From: Confluentibacter sediminis
GTDB lineage: Bacteria; Bacteroidota; Bacteroidia; Flavobacteriales; Flavobacteriaceae
Assembly: GCF_003258355.1 (NCBI RefSeq)
Contig: NZ_QKPO01000005.1
Span: 1 to 64,000 of the forward strand
Reading direction: 5' to 3'
Length of the DNA: 64,000 nt
Made by a program: the position numbers and the translations under genes
Part shown: positions 33,931-42,583 of the stretch, piece after piece
Layout: every line of letters begins with the position of its first letter
Numbering within the stretch: position 1 is the first letter of the stretch
The notes under the pieces: generated by a model
The model's input: only the letters and a program-made list of their open reading frames with translations
Database searches by the model: none
Told to the model about the DNA's origin: nothing

Positions 33931-34624
33931 ATTGTTCTGCTCTTACTTGGTTGACTTTTTTATCTTCTATAATTATGCCATCGCGTAAGCGTACAATACG
34001 TTTACACATATTCGCTATATCTTCTTCGTGAGTTACCATTAATATGGTTTTGCCTTCATCATTTAACTGCTGAATAAACGCCATGATTTCATGTGAAGTT
34101 GTGGTGTCTAAAGCTCCTGTTGGCTCATCTGCCAATAATAATTTCGGGTTTGCCGCCAAAGCTCTAGCGATAGCGACACGTTGTTTTTGTCCACCAGAAA
34201 GTTCTTTTGGTAAATGATGTGCCCAATTTGCCAAACCTACTTTTTCTAAATGGAACATAGCCAATTCTTGACGTTCTTTGCGTTTCATACCTTGGTAATA
34301 TAAGGGCAATGCTACATTTTCAAGTGCATTTTTATAATTTATGAGATTGAAAGACTGAAAAATAAATCCTAAAAATTTATTTCTATAAACAGCAGCTTTT
34401 TTCTCGGTAAGATTTTTTATTGGTAGATTATCTAGTATATATTCACCTGAATCGGCTTCATCCAGCATACCTATAATGTTTAACAATGTAGATTTACCAG
34501 ACCCTGAGGATCCCATTATGGCTACCATTTCCCCATTTTCAACAGATAGGTTTATACCTTTTAAAACGTGCAAACTGGTATCTCCTATGGGATAGGATTT
34601 ATTTAGATTTTTTATTTGTAACAT
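33923..34624 (-). CDS. ABC transporter ATP-binding protein (MacB/LolD type)
   Basis: A 233-residue ATPase. Walker A GSSGSGKST at 38-46, Q-loop in FIFQSFNLI (88-96), signature LSGGQKQR at 142-149, Walker B LLLADEP at 162-168, and a His switch in VTHEE. It is the first gene of the five-gene exporter operon (ATPase, permease, permease, adaptor, TolC). MacB-type exporters move peptides, macrolides or lipoproteins; substrate unknown. Confidence 0.95.
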   Translation of the reverse strand: MLQIKNLNKSYPIGDTSLHVLKGINLSVENGEMVAIMGSSGSGKSTLLNIIGMLDEADSGEYILDNLPIKNLTEKKAAVYRNKFLGFIFQSFNLINYKNALENVALPLYYQGMKRKERQELAMFHLEKVGLANWAHHLPKELSGGQKQRVAIARALAANPKLLLADEPTGALDTTTSHEIMAFIQQLNDEGKTILMVTHEEDIANMCKRIVRLRDGIIIEDKKVNQVRAEQYV

Positions 34625-34709
34625 TTCTTGATTGGTTAATGTAACTTACAATTATCAATTAGACTCAAAATACAAAGAAAAGTTACATTGAATTCAGAAA
34701 AAAAATTTA

Positions 34710-34940
34710 TTATTTATTTAACTTTGAGTCTGTTCTGTTAAATTTCCTGTAAATAAAATATCCTAAACCTCCTATTAGGATGTATGGGATCGCCATAAGG
34801 TATACAATACCATCATTGATTCCTTGAGCGGCACCTTGTCCTTCTTCGCTTTCCAATACGGCTCGACACATAGCACATTGAGCATTTGTTTCTATAAAAA
34901 ACAAAAAAGATAAGAGACAAAAGACTATTTTGGTTTTCAT
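34710..34940 (-). CDS. Small CxxC membrane protein of the oxidase cluster
   Basis: A 76-residue protein with a signal peptide (ending NAQ at 21), then QCAMCRAVLES with Cys22 and Cys25, and one membrane helix (about 46-64, YLMAIPYILIGGLGYFIY). It resembles small proteins encoded next to oxidase assembly genes in other Bacteroidetes. The CxxC at the new N-terminus could bind copper or haem or take part in thiol exchange, which is inference. Lies 35 bp after the DUF420 gene. Confidence 0.75.
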   Translation of the reverse strand: MKTKIVFCLLSFLFFIETNAQCAMCRAVLESEEGQGAAQGINDGIVYLMAIPYILIGGLGYFIYRKFNRTDSKLNK

Positions 34941-34975
34941 GTTATGTATGAATTGTTTCGTTTCTCAAAATCATG

Positions 34976-35512
34976 CTACACATAATATGGTGAAATCATA
35001 ACATAAACAATAACACCAGTAACAGCCACATATAACCACAATGGAAATGTGATTTTTGCAATTTTTTTATGTCTTTCAATATTATTTGTAATGGCTCTTA
35101 CATAAGTAATAAGTACAAATGGAATGATTATAATAGATAATAATATGTGTGTTATAAGAATAAAATAATAGATATATTTAATAGCACCTTCGCCACCAAA
35201 TTTTGTAGAATCGCTTGTCATATGATAAGCCACGTACATAACCAAAAACACTACTGAACACCAAATAGCTGTCGTCATTAAATTTTCATGCAGCACTATA
35301 TTCTTGTTTTTAATGGCTATAAAAGCTACAATTAAAATAATAGCAGTTAATCCATTTATAGTTGCATAAATAGGTGGTAAAAACGAAAGTGGCTCCACAT
35401 TAGGTATTTTCACTCCAAATAAAATAGCTACAACTATCGGAATAACGACCGATAAAACAACTATTAATTTGTTGTATTTTTTTTCATCCAACATATTTTC
35501 AGAATCATTCAT
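34976..35512 (-). CDS. DUF420 membrane protein (oxidase-associated)
   Basis: A 178-residue protein with five membrane helices (about 16-35, 45-66, 81-98, 110-135 and 150-174). The HENLM and YHMTSDSTKFGGEG region with ILITHILLSIIIIPFVL matches DUF420 (YozB-like, CtaM-like) proteins found with cytochrome oxidase assembly genes. Conserved His residues suggest a role in copper or haem handling, not proven. It overlaps the SCO gene by 8 bp. Confidence 0.85.
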   Translation of the reverse strand: MNDSENMLDEKKYNKLIVVLSVVIPIVVAILFGVKIPNVEPLSFLPPIYATINGLTAIILIVAFIAIKNKNIVLHENLMTTAIWCSVVFLVMYVAYHMTSDSTKFGGEGAIKYIYYFILITHILLSIIIIPFVLITYVRAITNNIERHKKIAKITFPLWLYVAVTGVIVYVMISPYYV

Positions 35513-36251
35513 TAAGTAATTTTTTAATGTCTTCTTTTAATGCGCTAATTTCTTCTTTTGATCCGTCATCATCTAATTTTTCTTCTTCTGAAACAATGCC
35601 TTTATAATAAATTATAGGATTTCCGAATTCATCTTTCCTAGAGCGAATAAAGCCATTTTTATCAATTAAAGCAAAATTTCCTGAATGCTCAAAACCTCCG
35701 GCCACATCTTCTTCTTCAGCAGTATACAAATTAAATCCTTCATTAGATAATTTATAAATAGTATTCATATCTCCAGTCATTAAATGCCAGTTTGGATTAG
35801 TAATCCCATATTTTTTAGCATATTCTTTCAAAACGGCTGGCGTATCATGTTCTGGATTAATGGTAAAAGAAGCGACTCCAAAGTTTTCAAAATCTTTAAA
35901 TTCATTTTGAATTTGGACTAAATTCGAATTCATTCTAGGGCAAATAGTTGGACATGTTGTAAAAAAGAATTCCACAACATACACTTTACCTTCATAATCT
36001 TTATTGGTTATTAATTTACCATCTTGGTCTATAAAGGAAAATGAAGGCACTTTTTTTGGTTCATCATTAATTTCAATAAACGCCAAATCTGATTTTGATT
36101 TCTTCTCTCCAAGTTTTTGGTCAGTTCTCCCTTCATTTCTAGAAACATCATCATGTGTAATTCTATCTACAATTTTTGGAATAAAATAAATACCGAATAC
36201 TAAAATAATAAAAGCAATACCTATATATGAATAATTCGTTTTTTTGTTCAT
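35505..36251 (-). CDS. SCO-family copper chaperone (oxidase cluster)
   Basis: A 248-residue SCO protein anchored by one N-terminal helix (about 7-27). The metal motif TTCPTICP gives Cys100 and Cys104, and His189 in GGFEHSGNF is the likely third ligand. It probably loads copper into the CuA centre of subunit II. I chose the ATG at 36251; an upstream in-frame extension lacks support. It is separate from the SCO lipoprotein at 7865-8458 and is the better candidate for the housekeeping role, given the neighbours. Confidence 0.92.
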   Translation of the reverse strand: MNKKTNYSYIGIAFIILVFGIYFIPKIVDRITHDDVSRNEGRTDQKLGEKKSKSDLAFIEINDEPKKVPSFSFIDQDGKLITNKDYEGKVYVVEFFFTTCPTICPRMNSNLVQIQNEFKDFENFGVASFTINPEHDTPAVLKEYAKKYGITNPNWHLMTGDMNTIYKLSNEGFNLYTAEEEDVAGGFEHSGNFALIDKNGFIRSRKDEFGNPIIYYKGIVSEEEKLDDDGSKEEISALKEDIKKLLNE

Positions 36252-36313
36252 ATTGTTTATATTTATCTCATTGAAAAATTTGGATTGCTGCTTTCGCAAT
36301 AAAAACAAACCAG

Positions 36314-37036
36314 TTAGTTTTCTTCACCTTCTCCTTTTAAATCGTTTGCCCTTCTAGTTGTAGAATCAAACTCTCCTTTTCTTTTTTGCCTATATTCCGT
36401 AAATAGAATACGCATATCTTCACTCATTTTGTTCTTAATCTCGGCAACCTCAATACAATTATATGCATATAAACCATAAATAGGGCCTTTCTTGGCTATT
36501 TCATTATCCTTTCTATCATCTAACCTGCCTCTTTGGTTTAAATCTTTATCAATTATAAAGACATTATCTGTCGCTAAATCTGAATCTAAATTGATATTAC
36601 TTTTTAAACTTTTAAATACATTTTGAATAGTTTCCAAGTCTGCGAAAACAAAATGCCAAAACCTAATATCCTCATAAGAATTGATTTCTTTTTTTAAAGC
36701 CTCCACATCATTCTCTGTTCCTTTCGGCATTAAAATCACTACTTGAAAGCGTTTAAAGCCTTTAAATTTATCATATACTAATTCTTTTAAATTGGAAGCC
36801 GTAATCGATTTTTCCAAAGGATGGTTTCCAAAAAAACCTAATACTGTAATATAATCTTTTAACACCACATGTTCATCTGAATCTGAAGACAATCCATTTA
36901 AATCTACTACAGATTCATTAACAATATCTAATGGCGTGTAGTGGTGTGTTGCGGGATATAGAAATAATAAAAACGTCACCGGTAGAAAAAATAAAATTCC
37001 TAAAACGACATAGCGACCCACTTTCTTGTATTCCAT
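36314..37036 (-). CDS. SCO-like membrane-anchored protein lacking the Cys motif
   Basis: A 240-residue protein: one N-terminal helix (about 8-28), then a domain whose strands and order (YITVLGFFGNHP, VVILMPKGTEND, FWHFVFADLETIQNVF, DNVFIIDKDLNQRGRLDDR) mirror the thioredoxin fold of SCO proteins. The CxxxC motif is missing; FFGNHP stands at the expected place. I infer a degenerate SCO-like assembly factor or structural partner of the adjacent SCO gene, 62 bp downstream. The C-terminal tail is charged. Confidence 0.6.
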   Translation of the reverse strand: MEYKKVGRYVVLGILFFLPVTFLLFLYPATHHYTPLDIVNESVVDLNGLSSDSDEHVVLKDYITVLGFFGNHPLEKSITASNLKELVYDKFKGFKRFQVVILMPKGTENDVEALKKEINSYEDIRFWHFVFADLETIQNVFKSLKSNINLDSDLATDNVFIIDKDLNQRGRLDDRKDNEIAKKGPIYGLYAYNCIEVAEIKNKMSEDMRILFTEYRQKRKGEFDSTTRRANDLKGEGEEN

Positions 37037-37072
37037 TAAATATAAATTTTCTATTGTTGAAAATTGTTTTTA

Positions 37073-37080
37073 CAAAAATA
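37073..37080 (-). promoter_or_regulatory. Promoter element for the SCO/DUF420 set
   Basis: TATTTTTG on the - strand matches TAnnTTTG and lies about 37 bp before the SCO-like gene, just after a terminator. It suggests a separate transcript for 37036 to 34710. Confidence 0.45.
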
Positions 37081-37083
37081 AAA

Positions 37084-37106
37084 AAGGTGGTTTAAATAAC
37101 CACCTT
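37084..37106 (-). terminator. Terminator after oxidase subunit IV
   Basis: AAGGTGGTT (37084-37092) pairs perfectly with AACCACCTT (37098-37106) with a 5-nt loop, followed on the - strand by a T-run. It separates the ctaB-subunit III-IV operon from the SCO-like gene. Confidence 0.88.
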
Positions 37107-37140
37107 GAATTTGTCATTTAACAGTATCTATAACAATAGA

Positions 37141-37521
37141 TTAAAAATCTCTTTTGATAAACCCTTTTGCATAAACACCTTCTATATAACCACCTTCTTG
37201 TAATAAGATGAATATTAAATATATGATTAGGAATATTGCTGTCCATACAACCATACGTCGTAATGCTTTTACTTCGTCACGCATGTGCATAAAATCCCAA
37301 GTAATATAATATGCTTTTACTAAAGTTAAGATAATGAATATCCAATTTAAGATTTTCATACCTATAAACTTTGCCATTAAAGATTCCGGTTTATATATAC
37401 CCAAAATTACTTCTACAGTTGTTACAAGAGTTAAGAAAACCAAAACACCCCAAATTTTTTGAGTATTGGATTTGAATTTAACTAAGCCTCTAAATATTTC
37501 TAATTTATGTTCGTGTGCCAT
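37141..37521 (-). CDS. Cytochrome c oxidase subunit IV family protein
   Basis: A 126-residue protein with three membrane helices (about 22-42, 50-70 and 87-106). It begins with AHEHKLEIFRG. The pattern VTTVEVILGIYKP and VKAYYITWDFMHMRDE is typical of prokaryotic oxidase subunit IV (CoxD/CtaF-like) proteins, which stabilise the caa3-type oxidase. Lies 20 bp after subunit III. Confidence 0.88.
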   Translation of the reverse strand: MAHEHKLEIFRGLVKFKSNTQKIWGVLVFLTLVTTVEVILGIYKPESLMAKFIGMKILNWIFIILTLVKAYYITWDFMHMRDEVKALRRMVVWTAIFLIIYLIFILLQEGGYIEGVYAKGFIKRDF

Positions 37522-37541
37522 TTCTAAAAAATATTAATCAA

Positions 37542-38522
37542 TTAAACTAGGTAGAAGAATGTAAATACAAATACCCAAACCAAATCTACAAAATGCCAAT
37601 AAAGCCCTACTTTTTCAACCATTTCGTAACTTTTACGTTTTTCGTAAGTCCCTAGAATAACATTGAAGAAAATAATGATATTAATAATTACTCCAGAGAA
37701 TACATGAAATCCGTGAAAACCCGTAATAAAGAAAAAGAAATCCGCAAATAATGGTGAACCGTATTCATTCACATGAAGATTAGCACCTTCTACAACTACT
37801 TTTCCGTTATTTTTTAATTGTTTTAAGGACTCTTCTCTAGAAAGGACCGTTTTATGACCGTGTTCATTAATGGTTTGAGTTCTAACTAAAATATCTTTAT
37901 GAGATTCTAAACCTTGTATAACTTCTTCAACGGTATATGTAGGCAAAGTGCTTTCACTCACAAACCACAATCCATTTTTACTATCTTGCTGTACTCTTTC
38001 GTGAGACCCAGCAACAACAAAATCCCTTAACGCCACTCTATGTCCTTCTGTATTAACAAACTGTAAAATATTACCTCCTTTAGTTTGTACAGCACCGTGA
38101 TCTCCTTTTATAAAAGTAGACCATTCCCAAGCTTGCGACCCTACGAATATTAAACCTCCAATAATCGTAAGCAACATATATACCGTTACTTTCGCTTTAT
38201 TTAAATGATGACCTGCATCAACAGCTAAAACCATGGTCACAGAAGACATAATAAGCACAAACGTCATAAAAGCCACGTAAATCATAGGCAACTCTTGACC
38301 ATGTAAAAAAGGCACGTGTGTGAATACTTCGTCTGCAATAGGCCAGTACTCAATAAATTTAAATCTTGAAAATCCGTAGGCTGCTAAAAACCCAGAAAAC
38401 GTTAAGGCATCAGACACGATGAAAAACCACATCATCATTTTACCATAACTTGCTTTTAATGGCTCATTACCACCTCCCCAAGTTTTAACTTCAACGTCAG
38501 TAGTTACAACTGTATTACTCAT
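37542..38522 (-). CDS. Cytochrome c oxidase subunit III, with a large soluble insert
   Basis: A 326-residue subunit III with helices at about 27-50, 80-101, 111-135, 258-285 and 303-325, conserved FITGFHGFHVFSG and LYWHFVDLVWVFVFTFFYLV. A hydrophilic insert of about 115 residues (about 140-255) interrupts the usual helix order, as in other Bacteroidetes enzymes that I recall. A second, shorter subunit III homologue is encoded next to it, so together they may form the full seven-helix unit. Confidence 0.9.
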   Translation of the reverse strand: MSNTVVTTDVEVKTWGGGNEPLKASYGKMMMWFFIVSDALTFSGFLAAYGFSRFKFIEYWPIADEVFTHVPFLHGQELPMIYVAFMTFVLIMSSVTMVLAVDAGHHLNKAKVTVYMLLTIIGGLIFVGSQAWEWSTFIKGDHGAVQTKGGNILQFVNTEGHRVALRDFVVAGSHERVQQDSKNGLWFVSESTLPTYTVEEVIQGLESHKDILVRTQTINEHGHKTVLSREESLKQLKNNGKVVVEGANLHVNEYGSPLFADFFFFITGFHGFHVFSGVIINIIIFFNVILGTYEKRKSYEMVEKVGLYWHFVDLVWVFVFTFFYLV

Positions 38523-38569
38523 ATATGTTGGTTGTTTTTATAAAAGTTGCACAAAAATAATCAATTTAT

Positions 38570-39151
38570 TTATCTAATAAAATATAAAAACAAAAAGAGA
38601 TACACCCAAAGGATATCTATAAAGTGCCAAAAGGTAGATGCAAGTTCAAAACCAAGCATTTTCGACACATTATACTTTTGTTTAAAATGATTATAAATTA
38701 CCACTAACAAGCAAATTATCCCAACAATAACGTGTAAAATATGCACAACGGCTATTAAATAGATGTAAGACATAGTGACATTACTAGTGGGACCCGTAAA
38801 ATTATATCCCAAATCTATAATTTGCTGAAAGCCTGAAAATTGATTAAAAATAAAAATAATTCCTAAAATAAGTGTTATAAATAAGAATAAGGTAGTAGCT
38901 TGTCTTTTCCCATTTTTTAAAGCATTTTTCGCTAAAAAAAATGATCCACTACTTAGCATGATAACAATCGTACTAATAATAAAGGCATTTGGTAATTGAA
39001 AATCTTTCAACCAATCTGGTCTTGAACTGCTTACAACAAATGCACTTGTCCATCCTGCAAATGACATAATAAGTGAAATGATACCAAACCAAAGCATCAT
39101 TTTTTTTGCCCTACTATTTTTCTCTTCTAAAGTACCTTCAGTTAAATCCAT
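38570..39151 (-). CDS. Cytochrome c oxidase subunit III (short paralogue)
   Basis: A 193-residue protein with five membrane helices. FWHFIDILWVYLFLFLYFIR at the C-terminus and AVVHILHVIVGIICLLVVIY match the five-helix heme-copper oxidase subunit III fold. It lies between ctaB and the longer subunit III gene, 3 bp after ctaB. Both copies are probably part of the same caa3-type oxidase. Confidence 0.9.
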   Translation of the reverse strand: MDLTEGTLEEKNSRAKKMMLWFGIISLIMSFAGWTSAFVVSSSRPDWLKDFQLPNAFIISTIVIMLSSGSFFLAKNALKNGKRQATTLFLFITLILGIIFIFNQFSGFQQIIDLGYNFTGPTSNVTMSYIYLIAVVHILHVIVGIICLLVVIYNHFKQKYNVSKMLGFELASTFWHFIDILWVYLFLFLYFIR

Positions 39152-39154
39152 GAT

Positions 39155-40048
39155 TTATCTTATAAATTTATCGATAACGTAAACAACTTGAACCAATGTA
39201 ATATAGGATACGCTTGCTAACATTAATTGTTTTGCTGCCTGTTCTGTCATTTTTTTGAATAATTGAATGGCATAATACACCATTCCTAAACCTAAAATAA
39301 ACACCAAAACAGCTGCCACTATAGACAATTGCAACTTACCAGTAAAACCAAAAACAGGAATGATAGATATTAATACCGTCCAAATGGTATACATAATGAT
39401 TTGTACAGCAGTACCTTTATCTTGCTTACCTGTTGGCAACATAAAAAAACCACCTTTTTTATAATCTTCAAACAAAAACCAACCAATAGCCCAAAAATGT
39501 GGAAATTGCCAAAAGAATTGTAGCGCGAACAAGGTGCCAGGTTCAATACCAAAATTATCTGTAGCGGCCACCCATCCTAACATAAATGGAATGGCACCTG
39601 GTATGGCTCCAACAAACACTGATAAAGGCGTTTTTGTTTTTAACGGCGTATAAACGCAGGTATATATAAAAATAGAAATAGCACCAAACATAGCCGTTTG
39701 CTTATTGATGCTGTATAAAATAACGAGGCCTAGTAATGTAAAAACGGAAGCGATAACAAAAGCTGTATTTACAGACATTCTACCAGAAGGAATGGGTCTA
39801 TTCTTCGTACGGCTCATTAAGGCATCTAAATCTTTTTCTATAATTTGATTAAAAGCATTGGATGCTCCAACCATAAAATAACCTCCAAAAGCCAACAACA
39901 TCAAAGTTTTAAAATCTACCGTTTCTACACCCAACAAATAACCCGCTAACGACGAGAAAACCACACTAACTGCCAATCGCATTTTTGTGATTTCCTTAAA
40001 ATCTGAAATAACAGAATGTGTTGTTAATGAATAATTTGTATTGTTCAA
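39155..40048 (-). CDS. ctaB: Protohaem IX farnesyltransferase (haem O synthase)
   Basis: A 297-residue UbiA-family prenyltransferase with about eight to nine membrane helices. It adds farnesyl to haem B, making haem O, the first step to haem A of the oxidase. The Asp-rich substrate motif is seen in NQIIEKDLDALMSRTKNRPIPSG, and the second conserved loop is YTPLKTKTPLSVFVGAIPGAIP. First gene of the operon ctaB-subunit III-III-IV. A strong flavobacterial promoter lies 36 bp upstream. Confidence 0.94.
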   Translation of the reverse strand: MNNTNYSLTTHSVISDFKEITKMRLAVSVVFSSLAGYLLGVETVDFKTLMLLAFGGYFMVGASNAFNQIIEKDLDALMSRTKNRPIPSGRMSVNTAFVIASVFTLLGLVILYSINKQTAMFGAISIFIYTCVYTPLKTKTPLSVFVGAIPGAIPFMLGWVAATDNFGIEPGTLFALQFFWQFPHFWAIGWFLFEDYKKGGFFMLPTGKQDKGTAVQIIMYTIWTVLISIIPVFGFTGKLQLSIVAAVLVFILGLGMVYYAIQLFKKMTEQAAKQLMLASVSYITLVQVVYVIDKFIR

Positions 40049-40468
40049 CGTTTTATGTGTAAGTCATTTTAATAATGCGAGTGCAAAGATACTTTATTAA
40101 TGTATTTTGGGCAATGGTTTTAATTATAAAAAAAACAAACTCATTTTGTTAATTAAAACCTATGAATCTATCAAATAAATCGGTTATCCTTCCAAAGGCA
40201 AACCCACCGTATTGCCTTTAAATATTGTAATTTAAATTGGATAACTATTGGGATATTTTAAAAACTTTCATAAACAAATTAATAAACAGTATGTTTAAAA
40301 TAGATTCCATGGCTTTAAATAACACCTCTATAATATGGGGAAAACAGGGCTTTTCATCATAATAAGATATATTATCAACTAAAACAGGAACAATAACTTG
40401 CTTCATAACACTTAAAAAGCATTGTTTAGAATTGAAAAGATTCGATATTCAATAATCACTTATAAAAA
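40049..40468. other. Intergenic region upstream of ctaB, with a nested hairpin
   Basis: An AT-rich gap of about 420 bp. Besides the ctaB promoter it holds a nested structure: GTTATCC (40183-40189) with GGATAAC (40239-40245) enclosing AAAGGCAA (40194-40201) with TTGCCTTT (40212-40219). It lies upstream of the promoter, so it is not a leader of ctaB. Not matched to a known riboswitch. Confidence 0.55.
40084..40114 (-). promoter_or_regulatory. ctaB: Promoter of the ctaB-oxidase operon
   Basis: On the - strand a -33 TTG (40112-40114) and a -7 TATCTTTG (40084-40091) are separated by 20 bp, an excellent match to the Bacteroidetes consensus. Transcription would begin near 40077. Confidence 0.8.
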
Positions 40469-40500
40469 AAACCGCTATTAATTATTTACAATAACGGTTT
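40469..40500 (-). terminator. Terminator after the first TonB gene
   Basis: AAACCGCTATT (40469-40479) pairs with AATAACGGTTT (40490-40500), fully on the - strand with one wobble, followed there by a T-run. It ends the transcript of the TonB gene at 40525. Confidence 0.85.
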
Positions 40501-40524
40501 AATTACTTTAAATTATGCCAAATA

Positions 40525-41310
40525 TTAATTCTGAACTATAAATACAATGGGTAAATTGTATATAACACCTACATTTTTATCCTGCTGTTTACCAGGGGTC
40601 ATTTCAGGGATTTTATTAATGACACGTTCTGCTTCTCCTTTTAATTTTGGATGTGAAGCACGTACTTTCACATCTGAAACATGACCTGTTTTGTCAATCT
40701 TAAATTGCGTTTGAATAACCTGCTTTCCTGAAAGTCCTAATTCACCAGCTAAATTAGCATCAAATTGTTTTTTTACCAATTTTGAGATTTTTTCAGACAT
40801 ACATTTACGCCTAGCATCATTACTTTTTTCTTTTTCGCAGCCGGGATAAATAGGCACTTGTTCTATTAAAGCTATCGGTACAGGAATTTCTTCAGGTATA
40901 TCAACAACTTTGACTGAGGATGGATTTAATTGTGGATGTTTAGTCACTGGTTCATCAACATTATCGAAAGGCGTTAACGCAGTATCATTTGGAACAATTT
41001 CTGGTTCTAAAGATTTGCTAGCTAATTTTTCTTTAATAATGGGATCCGATTTTTTAGGTGTTTCAGGAATGAATGGAAAGTCAATAACAAAATCATTTGG
41101 GTCGTCTGGAGGAAGTACATCAACAACCCTTGGCATTTCATATTCAAACTTCATTTCAAACAACCCGTAGGCTGTGAGCAAACATACAATTAACCCTACC
41201 TGAAAATACAGGACAGAGTTTTTTTGTAAATTTGTATCATGCTTTTGCGATTTTTTTACGACTTGCTCATTTTGGCGAATGAGGTCGGGAGTCTTTTTTG
41301 GAGTTCTCAT
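40525..41310 (-). CDS. TonB-family energy transducer (paralogue 1)
   Basis: A 261-residue protein with an N-terminal membrane helix (about 32-50), a proline-rich periplasmic linker and a C-terminal TonB domain (about 150-261). It bears the Bacteroidetes CEKEKSNDARRKCMSEKISKLV motif and ends GVIYNLPIVFIVQN. It should couple the proton-motive force to TonB-dependent receptors. Shares domain order and the paired-Cys segment with the gene at 41423. Confidence 0.9.
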   Translation of the reverse strand: MRTPKKTPDLIRQNEQVVKKSQKHDTNLQKNSVLYFQVGLIVCLLTAYGLFEMKFEYEMPRVVDVLPPDDPNDFVIDFPFIPETPKKSDPIIKEKLASKSLEPEIVPNDTALTPFDNVDEPVTKHPQLNPSSVKVVDIPEEIPVPIALIEQVPIYPGCEKEKSNDARRKCMSEKISKLVKKQFDANLAGELGLSGKQVIQTQFKIDKTGHVSDVKVRASHPKLKGEAERVINKIPEMTPGKQQDKNVGVIYNLPIVFIVQN

Positions 41311-41366
41311 AATAATTATAGTTTAAATGTTAATATTATGATAAAATCACAATAAGCATACCAAAA

Positions 41367-41397
41367 AAATCCCGCTACAAAAAATGTAGCGGGATTT
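41367..41397 (-). terminator. Terminator after the second TonB gene
   Basis: AAATCCCGCTACA (41367-41379) pairs perfectly with TGTAGCGGGATTT (41385-41397) with a 5-nt loop and a T-run on the - strand. Confidence 0.92.
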
Positions 41398-41422
41398 TAT
41401 ATTTTTTAAGATTTATATATAA

Positions 41423-42145
41423 TTAATCTTGAACAGCAAAAACTATAGGCAAAGCGTAAGGCACTGTCACTGGTTTACCACGTTGTTTACCAGGCAACAT
41501 TTTTGGCAACAAATTGATTACTCTAGCAGCTTCCTTTTCTAATGCAGGGTGTGGAGCTCTTGCTTGAACACCTGTAATGCTTCCTGTTTTATCAATTTTA
41601 AAAAGAACTGTGATACGTTGTTTTCCAGATAATCCTAAATCACTTGCTAATTCTGTATTGAATTTTTTACCAACAAATTCTGATATTTTATCAGACATAC
41701 ATTTCTTCTTAGCCTCATTATTTCCCTTTTCACATCCTGGATATGTTGGGACGTTTTCAATTACCGCGAATGGTACCTCTGTTTCTTCTTCAACTTCTTG
41801 TACTACAATTTGCTTTACCTCAACAATTTTTTCTTGTTGATTCGTTTCTGTAGATTCGATGACAGTTTCTTCAACTTCTTCTTCATCATCAACAACCTCA
41901 ATCTCTTCTGTTGGAGCAGGTGGTGGTGGTGGTGGTGGTGGTGGTGTTTGTAATTGCTGAGTTAATGGAATTTCCTCTTCTACCAAGTCATCTAAACTTA
42001 ATTGCCCTATATCAATATTAGATTTATCATAGGTTTTATAATTAATTGCGAAATTGGTTAAAAATAACATAAGCATTAAACCAATTGCAAAGTAAAGTGA
42101 ACTGTTACGTCCAACATTAGCTTTAGGATTTTTTTTAGGTTCCAT
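41423..42145 (-). CDS. TonB-family energy transducer (paralogue 2)
   Basis: A 240-residue protein: N-terminal helix (about 15-31), a linker with a run of nine prolines (about 69-77), an acidic stretch, and the C-terminal TonB domain with CEKGNNEAKKKCMSDKISEFV. It ends PVTVPYALPIVFAVQD. Its own terminator follows, so the two TonB genes are transcribed separately. Either could serve the TonB receptor at 10515-12500. Confidence 0.92.
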   Translation of the reverse strand: MEPKKNPKANVGRNSSLYFAIGLMLMLFLTNFAINYKTYDKSNIDIGQLSLDDLVEEEIPLTQQLQTPPPPPPPPPAPTEEIEVVDDEEEVEETVIESTETNQQEKIVEVKQIVVQEVEEETEVPFAVIENVPTYPGCEKGNNEAKKKCMSDKISEFVGKKFNTELASDLGLSGKQRITVLFKIDKTGSITGVQARAPHPALEKEAARVINLLPKMLPGKQRGKPVTVPYALPIVFAVQD

Positions 42146-42205
42146 AATTTATACTGTTTTTGAAGATTGCTAAAATAAGTATTTATTTATCAAAATTGCA
42201 AGCGT

Positions 42206-42583
42206 TTATAATTTTTTAACTGTAATTCTATTTTTTAACATTATCAAGGATACCATAAACAATACCCCTAAAGAATTAGCAAGGACATCCAATACATCGG
42301 CATGTCTTGTTTTTGTAAACACTCCTTGTAATACTTCAATAATTATACCAAAAACAATTGAAATTACAGATGCGTAAATTATTGCTTGTTTATTGCCCAT
42401 TTTAAATTGGAAAATCAAGGTGTTAAACCATAAAAAAGCCAAAAGAGTATAGGTTAGTGAATGGAATATTTTATCAGCAAAGGAAATGCCTACGTCTGGT
42501 AATTTTTTAAAATCTATTAAACAAACAGAAGCTAATGCCAAAGAATAAAAAACGGTTATTATAAAAACACATTTTTTAAGCAC
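42206..42583 (-). CDS. VanZ-family membrane protein
   Basis: A 125-residue protein with four helices. The segment [20 protein letters not shown] and [31 protein letters not shown] are typical of VanZ proteins. Members can affect teicoplanin resistance in Gram-positives; a role here is unknown. Overlaps gcvH by 8 bp. Confidence 0.88.
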   Translation of the reverse strand: MLKKCVFIITVFYSLALASVCLIDFKKLPDVGISFADKIFHSLTYTLLAFLWFNTLIFQFKMGNKQAIIYASVISIVFGIIIEVLQGVFTKTRHADVLDVLANSLGVLFMVSLIMLKNRITVKKL

